From NCBI GenBank assembly GCA_003513845.1, contig DOTB01000011.1, forward strand, positions 1 to 57,239: a stretch of DNA of 57,239 nt, in the 5' to 3' direction. Shown here in pieces: positions 17,227 through 25,289 of this stretch; position 1 is the stretch's first letter; every line of letters starts with the position of its first letter. A program made the translations under genes and the position numbers. The notes under the pieces are model-generated. The model was not told where the DNA came from. It made no database searches and saw only the letters and a list, made by a program, of their open reading frames with translations. Source of the DNA: Candidatus Atribacteria bacterium. Its GTDB lineage: Bacteria; Atribacterota; Phoenicimicrobiia; Phoenicimicrobiales; Phoenicimicrobiaceae.

Positions 17227-17457
17227 TTATCCACAGGTTGAGCAAGAACGGGATGAACACGAGCTGCAAGAACTTGAACTTGAGCTGGTCAAGGATGAAG
17301 ACTTTCCGGTAGAAAATCCAAAGCCATTAAATATCCTCTTGATATTTTTGCTCTTACACTTTACACAGGATATCTTGCCTTCTTCCATCTCTTTGATAGT
17401 TGCTCTAACCTCAAAGGTTTCATGACAATCTTGACATTCAAAATCATAGTTTGGCAT
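17227..17457 (-). CDS. FmdB-family zinc ribbon protein with Ser/Cys-rich tail
   Basis: The 76-residue protein has an N-terminal zinc ribbon with CQDC (residues 8-11) and CVKC (31-34) typical of the FmdB/CxxC_CxxC_SSSS family, named for formamidase regulators. The C-terminal tail is almost only Ser and Cys (SSSSSSCSSCSSRSCSTCG), as in other members, and offers at least five extra cysteines. Role unknown; possibly regulatory or metal-handling. It has its own terminator. AAGGGGAAG lies upstream of the ATG. Confidence 0.88.
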   Translation of the reverse strand: MPNYDFECQDCHETFEVRATIKEMEEGKISCVKCKSKNIKRIFNGFGFSTGKSSSLTSSSSSSCSSCSSRSCSTCG

Positions 17458-17611
17458 CTTAACTTCCCCTTCTTTTTCATACTATTTTTGTCAACTTTTT
17501 TTTCTATATTTATTTATACTCCAAACTATCTTTTCTGTCAAGAAAAAAATATATAAATCTCTGGAGAGCATTCTTAAAAAACCTACCAGAGAACCGTCCC
17601 CTGGTGCCTTT

Positions 17612-18721
17612 TTATCTTATGGATGTTCCTTTTATCATCTCCAATATCCAGGGCTGGGCTTGATTATATTTATCTGCTGGAACAGTTACGATTATCATAA
17701 AAGGTGTACCAGGATAAGTAACCACAAGTGTGGCGTAATTTATATTATCCTGCGGATTAAACTTAGAATAAAGCTCAACCAAAGCCTGTCTGCTTCCAGC
17801 TTGCAGCTGGCTTTGCCCGTGAAACTGATGATTGGGTTTAATCTGATTTACCATACCCTGAACATATTGTTCTCCCAGAGTATACATAGCTACAATACCT
17901 GCACCATCAGGTGTGTTTAAGACTACACCTATTTCAGTAGTTTGAGTAGTAGTGCTACCAGCAGGAATGGGGATGCTGAAACGACCCTGGGGATCTGTAT
18001 AGATATTCATTCCAGCAGTCGCTGGAGGTTGAATGGGTATACTAGGAGTACTTGGAACCGGTGTTGTTACAGGTGGTGCAGTTGGTTGAGGGGTAGGACA
18101 AATAACTGGTGGAGTAGGAGTTGTGGTTGGTGGAGTAGGAACTGGTGTCGATGGTACAACTGGTTGAGGGGTAGGTTGAATTGCTATTGGTGCCCCACTT
18201 TGCACTTGAAAACTCGCCACTGCTTGAGCAAAACCTGGTTCCACTTGAGCAAAATAATCAAGTAAAACATCCAAAAGGATAGTATAGGCAGAGTTACCAC
18301 TAACGAACATATAAGCTTCTGCTTGTAAAGTTAATCCGGTCTGAGGGCTGAAAGCAAAATTCTTTTTTATTGCGGGTAAACCAAAAATAGATGTAGGAAG
18401 TTGAGTCCCGGGTTTATAGCCAGGAAGCTGTTTAAAGCCATTTTCTTCCGCTGCTGCTGCGTATTGGTCTATACTTGCACTAAAGGGTAATTCTTCAATC
18501 ATTACAATTAATTCTCCCACAATCCTTTGTTGAACCGAATAAGTAAAATAGGCTGCTTGAGAAGAATCGTAAGGAGTAGCAGCTTTCCAACCGGCAGGTA
18601 GGTTAAAGGAAAAACGACCTTGAGGATCAGAATAAAGGCTCCCCTGACCATAAACTATCCCCATACTTAATACTAATACAATTAAAATTATTCCTATAAT
18701 TAATCTACATTTTATTCTCAT
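17612..18721 (-). CDS. Secreted protein with two PsbP/DcrB-like domains
   Basis: The 369-residue protein has a signal peptide (residues 1-25), then two related domains. Each opens with YSDPQGRFSFNLPAGW (about 32-47) or YTDPQGRFSIPIPAGS (about 242-257), the typical start of PsbP-like folds. They are joined by a Pro/Thr-rich linker of about 45 residues (TPQPVVPSTPVPTPPTTTPTPP). The second domain lacks the usual Trp after PAG. PsbP-like lipoproteins bind ligands or partners at the membrane surface; no enzyme residues are seen. It is the last gene of a three-gene cluster with the CHAT protein (135-base gap). Confidence 0.75.
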   Translation of the reverse strand: MRIKCRLIIGIILIVLVLSMGIVYGQGSLYSDPQGRFSFNLPAGWKAATPYDSSQAAYFTYSVQQRIVGELIVMIEELPFSASIDQYAAAAEENGFKQLPGYKPGTQLPTSIFGLPAIKKNFAFSPQTGLTLQAEAYMFVSGNSAYTILLDVLLDYFAQVEPGFAQAVASFQVQSGAPIAIQPTPQPVVPSTPVPTPPTTTPTPPVICPTPQPTAPPVTTPVPSTPSIPIQPPATAGMNIYTDPQGRFSIPIPAGSTTTQTTEIGVVLNTPDGAGIVAMYTLGEQYVQGMVNQIKPNHQFHGQSQLQAGSRQALVELYSKFNPQDNINYATLVVTYPGTPFMIIVTVPADKYNQAQPWILEMIKGTSIR

Positions 18722-18856
18722 TACTTTTTTCTCCTTTCTATTTTTATAATATTAATGTTTAGTAAATATTTTTCAGATTAACCCTTTTTCCCCTGTCTTC
18801 TCTCTGGTAAAGAAAGGGGAAATAACCTATTTACCTAACTGTAACATACATCTCAC

Positions 18857-21800
18857 CTATCTGTAATCTCCAATCAGGATAAATCCTGCCCAGGCAACGG
18901 GGAGACCATATTCTTGCGCTAATTCTCTTTGAGCTCGACCGAGAGCTTCTACTTTAGCCATTCCCTCCTGTTTCCAGTATCCAAAAAATTTTATAAAAAG
19001 TTCCATTGTGGGCCTATCAAATACACTCCACAAACTGGCGATTACTGTGGGAGTGCCAGCATAAAGAAATGACCTCACCAGACCTATTAACCCTTCAGCT
19101 TCGCTTAATTTACCTAATCCAGTCTCACATGCACCTAAAGCCACTAAATTGGCTTTCAAATCTAGTGAAAATACCTCATAAGCCCTTACTTCTCCATCAT
19201 TTTTTTCATCTTTAGCTAAACAGATTATACTATATAGAGGTCTTTGGTCATCAGCTAATCCGTGGGTAGAGAGATGAATTACATCAAAATTAGAACAAAT
19301 TTCCTTAAATTTCGTCTCAGTAGCTTCTTTACCGATAAAAACATCATTATAAATGAAATTTCGAGCCGTAATCTTAACTTCCTCCGCACTCAAAGGCAAG
19401 GAAGGTAGATCGGTTCCTTCAAAAGAGGGATTACCAAAACCAAGATAACTCTCCTGATTTCCTCTATTTTTCCCCAAGCAATAGTAATAGACGCTGGCAG
19501 AAGGGACATAAAATAAATTATATCGGTCTACTAAAAATCCATCTTCACCCTTTAATGCCTGAAAAGGAAGGTAAAAAAGGCTGCGATGAGGAATTATCCC
19601 TATGGTAGTCTTATCGCCTATTAGAGCTTCTACCGGGGTAAAAAGTATCCGGTAAAGTTCCTCACAAATCTTCTGATAGTCATAGTCACCTTCAGTAGCA
19701 GTAAAAGCCTTCCGAGCCTCTTCAATTTTTTTATTAAGATTAATGTCTTTTATACTTATCTCTTTAGTCTTTACCCCCCCTTGTTCTATCGCCCATACTA
19801 AAATCCTATCTTCGGTATTATAATAATCTAATAAAACAATTTCTTTATCTAAAATCCCCCTTATTTTATCTAAAGTAAGAGGATTGATGGTAACTAAAGA
19901 GGCTACTTCGGGAGAATAGTAATTTAAATCTTCTTTTACCTGATAATAAATTTGTTGAAGTTTCTTTTGAATCTTTTGTAATTCTTCTAAATAAGCAGTG
20001 TTTTGTTGTTCAGTCGGTTTAGATCTTTCCTGGCGTTCCTTTTCTTGAAGAGAGGTAATCCTTGTTTCTACATCTTGAAGTTTGCTAAACATCTCTTTAT
20101 CTTTATCTTTTACTTCCAGTATTGCTCCTCCCAGGATATCTAAAAAACTACGTGCTCGTGCCCTCTCCGTATAATCAAAAGCCTCTTCAAATCGGCCTAA
20201 ATCCCAGAGAACTTCTATAGTCAAATCATAAGCTAAAAGTTTATTTTCAAAAAAACCTCTCTTCATTTCGGCAGAGGTAAGTTTTTCTCTTAATCCTTCT
20301 AAAATGTCTATAGCCTGTTTAAAGTAAGTAAGGGATTCTTCTCTTTTCCCTTGTTCTAATAATATTCGCCCTAAACCAGTCTGACAATACCAGATCATCT
20401 GGGAATAATTTAATTTTTGAGCTAATTCTAAACTTTTTTTAAAATATTCTTCTGATTTGGTCACCTCCTTCATATCCAGGTAGATAGTCCCCAAATTACC
20501 ATAATCCAAAGCCAGATCAAAAGGCATATTTAATTCCTGGTGAATCCTTAAGGCCTCTAACTGGCTTTCTAAAGCAAGTTCTAAATTGCCCAGATGTTGG
20601 TTTAAAGAGGCAAAATTATTCATTAAGGCTGCAATTCGGGGCTGAATATTTAATTTTTCATAGATTTTCATTGCCTCGGTATAAGCAGCAATCGCATCCT
20701 TATACCGCTCTTCATTATTATACACTACCCCCAGATTCATCCAGGCATCAGCTATAGTTAAAGGATAATTTAAATTAGTCGCCAATCGAAGGACCCGGGT
20801 AATATAATTTTCCGCCTTCTTTAAATCATTAGTCTGTAAATAAAGGCTTCCCAGGTTGGTATATACCCCTATATCTCCAGGCATATTATATAATTGAATA
20901 AGCTCCTCTGCTTCCTCTAAGACCTTCCTGGCATTTTCAAAATCTCCTTTATCCAGGTAGATAATTCCCATATTATTGAGCACCCAAGCCTCCTGGTAAC
21001 CCAGTTCCATTTCCCACGCCAATCTCTGTCCATCTATTAGATACTGTAGGGCTTGATTAGAATCTCCCCAGGCTTCATGAGAAAGACGGGCTAAAGAAAG
21101 TTTAGCCGCAAATTCTCCGCACTTAAAACCGTTCTCTAAACTGACCTGTAAGGAGGATTCACAAACTTGCTGGGCTTTTTGGTAATCTCCTCTTTCAACA
21201 TAGACATAAGCCAAATTGTTTAAAGATAATGCAGTTATTTCTACATTTTCAGCCCGAGTAGCTAAATCACAGGAGTCTAAGAAATATTTTTCTGCTTTTT
21301 CTAAGTCTCCTCGATAAAAAGATATTATCCCCAAACTTAAAAAGGTAGAGGCTTTTCCAGAAATATCTTGAAGCTGTTCAGCTAATTGGTAAGCAAGTTG
21401 AGCGTATTCTTCGGATTTATCCAAATCCTGGTAACTTTGATATATGCCGGCCAGGGTAATATAAACCTTCATAATCCCTGAATTATCTTGCAAGGCTTCA
21501 TATTTTTCTAATGCTTGAGGAAGTACCTGATGGGCTTCATCATCCTTCCCCTGACGATACCAGGCTCTCCCCTGATAATAAAGGCTATCTGCAAGTAAAT
21601 CATCTTCCCCCTGAGAAAGCGCGAGGGCTTTTAAGATATTCATCTCTTCTATTAGGCGAGAATATTGACCGGTAAGATAAATTTGGTCAGCCCTACACTT
21701 GATATATTTAATTACTTCTTCCTGCTGTTCAGGTGAAAGAGAGGTAATATCCAGAGAATAAGACAAAAAATCCTTCTTTTTAATCTCATTTTCCACCCAT

Positions 21801-21955
21801 AGAGAGGGCTCAAATTCAGTGTCGGGTAGACTTATAACTGTTCCATCATTTAAAGTTATTGAAACCCCTTGGCCGAATAAAGGAAATAAAAATAATATCA
21901 TCAAGCTGATAATTATCCCCGTTAGGATTATAAAAGTACTCTTACTCTTCATCAA
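18857..21955 (-). CDS. Exported TPR-CHAT protein (caspase-like peptidase)
   Basis: This 1032-residue protein has an N-terminal signal peptide or anchor (residues 8-30) and about a dozen tetratricopeptide repeats from 110 to 560, many with the classical ALxNLGxxYxxxGDxxxAxxxxxxAL pattern. A Glu/Lys/Gln-rich coiled coil lies at about 635-695. The C-terminal CHAT domain (about 750-1030) is intact: His898 in HLSTHGLADD and Cys943 in GACETG form the caspase-type dyad, with the family signature FLYAGTPTVIASLW after it. CHAT peptidases cleave proteins upon activation by TPR-sensed partners. Export is unusual relative to cytoplasmic CHAT effectors such as the type III CRISPR protease. It is 71 bases from the upstream PsbP/zinc-ribbon gene. 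Confidence 0.88.
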   Translation of the reverse strand: MMKSKSTFIILTGIIISLMILFLFPLFGQGVSITLNDGTVISLPDTEFEPSLWVENEIKKKDFLSYSLDITSLSPEQQEEVIKYIKCRADQIYLTGQYSRLIEEMNILKALALSQGEDDLLADSLYYQGRAWYRQGKDDEAHQVLPQALEKYEALQDNSGIMKVYITLAGIYQSYQDLDKSEEYAQLAYQLAEQLQDISGKASTFLSLGIISFYRGDLEKAEKYFLDSCDLATRAENVEITALSLNNLAYVYVERGDYQKAQQVCESSLQVSLENGFKCGEFAAKLSLARLSHEAWGDSNQALQYLIDGQRLAWEMELGYQEAWVLNNMGIIYLDKGDFENARKVLEEAEELIQLYNMPGDIGVYTNLGSLYLQTNDLKKAENYITRVLRLATNLNYPLTIADAWMNLGVVYNNEERYKDAIAAYTEAMKIYEKLNIQPRIAALMNNFASLNQHLGNLELALESQLEALRIHQELNMPFDLALDYGNLGTIYLDMKEVTKSEEYFKKSLELAQKLNYSQMIWYCQTGLGRILLEQGKREESLTYFKQAIDILEGLREKLTSAEMKRGFFENKLLAYDLTIEVLWDLGRFEEAFDYTERARARSFLDILGGAILEVKDKDKEMFSKLQDVETRITSLQEKERQERSKPTEQQNTAYLEELQKIQKKLQQIYYQVKEDLNYYSPEVASLVTINPLTLDKIRGILDKEIVLLDYYNTEDRILVWAIEQGGVKTKEISIKDINLNKKIEEARKAFTATEGDYDYQKICEELYRILFTPVEALIGDKTTIGIIPHRSLFYLPFQALKGEDGFLVDRYNLFYVPSASVYYYCLGKNRGNQESYLGFGNPSFEGTDLPSLPLSAEEVKITARNFIYNDVFIGKEATETKFKEICSNFDVIHLSTHGLADDQRPLYSIICLAKDEKNDGEVRAYEVFSLDLKANLVALGACETGLGKLSEAEGLIGLVRSFLYAGTPTVIASLWSVFDRPTMELFIKFFGYWKQEGMAKVEALGRAQRELAQEYGLPVAWAGFILIGDYR

Positions 21956-22026
21956 TTTTTCTTCCCATAATTTTATTTATTGGATAGTTTTCCAAAAAAC
22001 AACTAATTTTTCCTTAAAACAAAATA

Positions 22027-24357
22027 TTATTTTACCACTCCCAAAGCCCTCTTATAACTAAGTATCATCCGATTGAAATATTTTTGTTCTTTCTCTATGA
22101 AAATATTCTGAGGTGCCTGGGTTAAAATAACATATCCCATTCCAGAAGAAGGGCCATAAACTCCAGTATAGATAACATAAGTTTCTATATTAAATCTAAA
22201 AATAGTTTCCTGGTAACTCCCCTGTAAATTTACCTTACCTTCAGTTACTTCTATCGCCCCACTACCAGGAGTGGGTACTATTTTAAATTCCTGATTTAAT
22301 ATAGATAAATCAGTAACCTGTTGTTGTAAAAGATAAGTCATTTGCTGAGCAAGGTCTTGAGCACTGTTAAACTGCCCCATTAAACCGGGGAAAAGGGTCA
22401 AAGAAGTAAGCCCACTGGCGTCTTCAGAAAAAGTAACATTTCTATTAAAGGAGTCTAAATTTACCAACCACGTAGATGGGTACTCTAAATAACCAGTAAT
22501 TAAGGGATTATGACTAAAAGCTTGATTTAAACTGTATTGTTTCCAGATTATCTGGGGTTCTTGAGGAGTACCCGGAGTAGGTAAAGCAATTCCACCAGGT
22601 CCAGGCTGAGATGGAACAGGCTGTCCTGGAGGAGTAAGAGTTATTCCTCCTTGAGCAGGTGCGCCGGGTGCAGGACTAACTATTCCTTCTGGTCCAGTAG
22701 CTGGAGAAGTTGTCCCCGGAATAGCTGTAGTGGTCTGTGGGGTAGTGGGAGAAGGAGTAGTCGGAGTTAAAGAAGGTAAAATCTCCCCTTCTCTCTTTAC
22801 GCCTATTTCAGGATTAACTTCCTTACCTATATCTGAAAAACAACCTCCTAGAAAAGATGAAGAACGATATTGTGGGGAAGTAATGAAACTTCCTATTTTA
22901 GAACTTAATTTTTGTAAGGAAGAACCTATAGAAATATCCTCTTCAACTCCTCTCTTGGCGTTTCTTAAAATCCAGGTTTTTTCTGAAAGAGGAGCTCTAC
23001 TAACTTTTATTTGAGAGATAGTGCCCTCTCCTAAATTTTTTATAGGAGAACCTAATTGATCAATTACTCTTCCTCGAAAAGTTGTACTTATATTAGAATT
23101 AGTAGTTGGATTAAAGGCTATCTCTCTCCCTAATCCCCTAATATAGGAGAAATTAAAATTTGTCGGATAAAAACTTCTGATAGCTAAACTCTGAGAGGAA
23201 ATTTTTCTCCCCAGAGAAGCAGGGAATAAATTAGCATAATTTCCTAACATAATTCTTTTAGAAACTGCCCAGGGGAAAATTGGATTTTCTGGAAATAGAC
23301 GCACTAATTTTGAACCAAAACCTCGTGAAATAAGAATAGGTTTAAAATATTTAAAAGGTTTACTATAACTCTTGTTTATTCCTCTTGGATAATTAAATTG
23401 ATTGATTTCTTCAGAAAATCCTCTCGTCTGCGTCAAATTTTCTGAGTAATTTATATTAATCTTATTGTTATTCCTTACTCCTATCTCTTTCGGAACCTTT
23501 ATTGACCTTTGGACTGGAATAGGTTTTCCACACCCGGGACAGAACTTATAATCCGGCTGTAGTGGTGTTCCGCAATAAGGACAAAACTTAATAGTAATTT
23601 CTTCAGTAGTAGATGAAGTAGTAGAAGAGGAAGGAGCCTCAGTTGTAGTAACTACTGAAGTTACATCAGATACTGGAGGTACTGGCTCTGTTGTTCTCTC
23701 TGACACAGTAAAGCTATTAAACATTGTCTCCAATTGAGGTAATATTTGGTCAAATTTATCTCGCACTACTTGACCTTCTAAAATATAACCCTTTTTGTCT
23801 TTTACCAAATAGACATCAACTGCTTTAATAGGAATCTTTGAATTATCCTCTTTGTGTATCTTAGTCCAAGTATAAAGCCTTTTTATAGCCGGTAAACCCC
23901 CAATAGTTATCGCTTCTTCATTAATTTTATTATATTCAGGCATATTTTTTGGGTCTAACATCCATTCTTCTACAGAAATAGCATAACTTGCTAATGATGA
24001 ATCATAATTTTCAACATATACCGAAAAAGCAGCTATTATATAGTCTCCCTCAAAGAGATCAATCTCTGCTTTACAAGTCCCTGTATCATCCATCTCATAA
24101 TAGGGTTCCCAAGTTTCAGGATAACTGAATTTAAAACTGCAATCAGGGTCAGAATAAGAATAAATATTGGGAACGAATACCGTCTCAGGGATAGCAGAAG
24201 GAGAAACTGGGGGAGGAGTAATATTAGTAGTAGGTGGAGTGGGAGTTGGACTGCTTTCGGTTAAAGAAGGCAACCCCTGAGCCAACCCTGCACTTCCTAA
24301 AGTTAAGATTAAAACTAAAGCAACAAAATAAAAAATTAATTTTCTCATTTCGTTCAC
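22027..24357 (-). CDS. Large secreted protein with PsbP-like domain and double-CxxC zinc ribbon
   Basis: A 776-residue protein with a signal peptide (6-27), a Pro/Thr linker, a PsbP-like domain (about 62-220: YSYSDPDCSFKFSYPETWEPY), a Ser/Thr linker, and a zinc ribbon CPYC (259-262)/CPGC (273-276). A long basic region (about 285-520) follows, rich in Asn, Ser, Arg and Phe, then a Pro/Gly/Thr linker (525-615). A second beta domain (about 620-776) begins SLNQAFSHNPLITGYLEYPSTWLVNL. A zinc ribbon is rarely found in an exported protein. It heads the CHAT cluster. Upstream lie a SigH-like promoter 70 bases away and a c-di-GMP riboswitch 205 bases away. No enzymatic function is visible. Confidence 0.8.
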   Translation of the reverse strand: MNEMRKLIFYFVALVLILTLGSAGLAQGLPSLTESSPTPTPPTTNITPPPVSPSAIPETVFVPNIYSYSDPDCSFKFSYPETWEPYYEMDDTGTCKAEIDLFEGDYIIAAFSVYVENYDSSLASYAISVEEWMLDPKNMPEYNKINEEAITIGGLPAIKRLYTWTKIHKEDNSKIPIKAVDVYLVKDKKGYILEGQVVRDKFDQILPQLETMFNSFTVSERTTEPVPPVSDVTSVVTTTEAPSSSTTSSTTEEITIKFCPYCGTPLQPDYKFCPGCGKPIPVQRSIKVPKEIGVRNNNKININYSENLTQTRGFSEEINQFNYPRGINKSYSKPFKYFKPILISRGFGSKLVRLFPENPIFPWAVSKRIMLGNYANLFPASLGRKISSQSLAIRSFYPTNFNFSYIRGLGREIAFNPTTNSNISTTFRGRVIDQLGSPIKNLGEGTISQIKVSRAPLSEKTWILRNAKRGVEEDISIGSSLQKLSSKIGSFITSPQYRSSSFLGGCFSDIGKEVNPEIGVKREGEILPSLTPTTPSPTTPQTTTAIPGTTSPATGPEGIVSPAPGAPAQGGITLTPPGQPVPSQPGPGGIALPTPGTPQEPQIIWKQYSLNQAFSHNPLITGYLEYPSTWLVNLDSFNRNVTFSEDASGLTSLTLFPGLMGQFNSAQDLAQQMTYLLQQQVTDLSILNQEFKIVPTPGSGAIEVTEGKVNLQGSYQETIFRFNIETYVIYTGVYGPSSGMGYVILTQAPQNIFIEKEQKYFNRMILSYKRALGVVK

Positions 24358-24425
24358 CTCTTTTATAAAAAATTTATGAAAATATTTTCTCTCCTATATA
24401 TTTATACTTACCTTCTATGGTTTAC

Positions 24426-24452
24426 ATACGATATTTTTTCAAAAAATCCTTC
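24426..24452 (-). promoter_or_regulatory. SigH-like promoter motif of the secreted CHAT cluster
   Basis: Minus-strand GAAGGATTT (24452-24444), spacer of 11, ATCGTAT (24432-24426). The start codon at 24357 is about 70 bases away. It lies downstream of the GEMM aptamer, so transcripts from here bypass the riboswitch. Confidence 0.55.
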
Positions 24453-24553
24453 TTTTTATACAAAAAAAATTAAAACTTTTTAAAGTACTTCTAAATATAT
24501 TATTAATGAATAACCTCCTACATCATCTCCATATAAAAGTGCAAATATTTCCA

Positions 24554-24648
24554 AAATAAAAAAAGCAGGCAGTCTGACAATCGTAGTATTAAAATGCCTT
24601 AGACCCATAACTTTGCGTCCTATCCTTTCGGATAGTTTGCCTTTTTCA
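24554..24648 (-). promoter_or_regulatory. Cyclic di-GMP-I (GEMM) riboswitch
   Basis: On the minus strand the core reads GGCAAACTATCCGAAAGGAT, then AGGACGCAAAG, TTATGGGTCTAAGGC and GATTGTCAGACTGCC. This matches the GEMM-I consensus: GGCAAAC before P2, a GAAA tetraloop on P2 (CTATCC/GGATAG), the GACGCAAAG junction, a CUAA tetraloop receptor and the closing TGCC that pairs with GGCA in P1. The 3' P1 strand runs directly into GCTTTTTTTATTTT (to 24554), so P1 plus the U-run can act as a terminator. It faces the secreted PsbP/CHAT cluster, whose first codon is about 200 bases downstream. Confidence 0.88.
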
Positions 24649-24970
24649 ACTTTGTAAAATAATTATTCCATTTATATTATTCCCTAAATTCACTAATTTT
24701 AGACCTGATTTTAGGTAATATCGAAATACACCCCTACGCCTTATAATTTAATAAAAAGTAGTCTGTCCTCTTTTATATCTCTTAAACTCGTAACTAACAA
24801 CTTGAAACCAGAAACTTATTGCTTATTATATATTACTTATCACTGGTTACTTTATACTACACGCTATGAGCTAATTTTTACGCAATATGTGATACAAAGT
24901 TAATGTAAATTTTCTTTCTTTTTCCCTAGTTCTTTTTCCTTACTCGATACTAATTTGGTACTAATTTGGT

Positions 24971-24999
24971 TTGACAAATACTTAAAAAAAGTATAAAAT
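24971..24999 (+). promoter_or_regulatory. Housekeeping promoter for the c-di-AMP riboswitch transcript
   Basis: TTGACA at 24971-24976 and TAAAAT at 24994-24999 with a 17-base spacer. Transcription would begin just before the aptamer at 25026. Confidence 0.7.
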
Positions 25000-25025
25000 C
25001 CGAAGGTAAAAAGGTCAATCGTTTT

Positions 25026-25145
25026 TTACGCTGAATTTCCTAATCGAAAAACCGGCGAACCAAATTTAGGGGGCAAATCTTATTTAAATAATAAGTAGGG
25101 CAATCCATTCAGCTTAAAACCATCAGCTAACCACGTAAGCGTTGG
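25026..25145 (+). promoter_or_regulatory. Cyclic di-AMP riboswitch (ydaO-yuaA type)
   Basis: The conserved blocks appear in order: ACGCTGAAT, CCGGCGAACCAAA, GGGGGCAAATC, GTAGGGCAATCC, and the strongly diagnostic 3' block CCATCAGCTAACCACGTAAG then CGTT. P1 forms between ACGCT (25028-25032) and AGCGT (25138-25142). In known cases c-di-AMP binding turns off potassium uptake and cell-wall genes. Here it precedes a terminator (25188-25227) and the TrkA-TrkH hybrid gene, which fits an OFF switch for potassium import. Confidence 0.93.
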
Positions 25146-25187
25146 AGGTGGAATGATTTTATAAATATATTTGTTATTAACAAATAG

Positions 25188-25227
25188 TAGAGAAACTAAA
25201 TATTAGATAGTTTCTCTATTTTAGTTT
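25188..25227 (+). terminator. Intrinsic terminator of the c-di-AMP riboswitch
   Basis: TAGAGAAACT (25188-25197) pairs perfectly with AGTTTCTCTA (25209-25218) and is followed by TTTTAGTTT. It lies 43 bases after the aptamer and 60 bases before the coding start, where an expression platform is expected. Confidence 0.85.
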
Positions 25228-25289
25228 AATAAAAGTTCTTAAAATTTAGAATAAATTACTTTTTATAAAAACCAAGTGGAGTGAATCTC

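Larger units (their letters stand above)
24358..25289. other. Divergent regulatory spacer with two second-messenger riboswitches
   Basis: This 930-base gap separates the left-facing secreted cluster from the right-facing potassium genes. It carries a SigH-like promoter (24426-24452, minus), a GEMM riboswitch (24563-24648, minus), low-complexity sequence (about 24760-24890), a housekeeping promoter (24971-24999, plus), a c-di-AMP riboswitch (25026-25145, plus) and a terminator (25188-25227, plus). No protein gene is seen. Confidence 0.8.

Noticed and set aside
21765..21785. AAATCCTTCTTTTT match to the SigH-like -35 element on the minus strand
   Set aside because: It lies inside the CHAT coding sequence (KKDFL) and no RNNGWAT follows at 11-12 bases.
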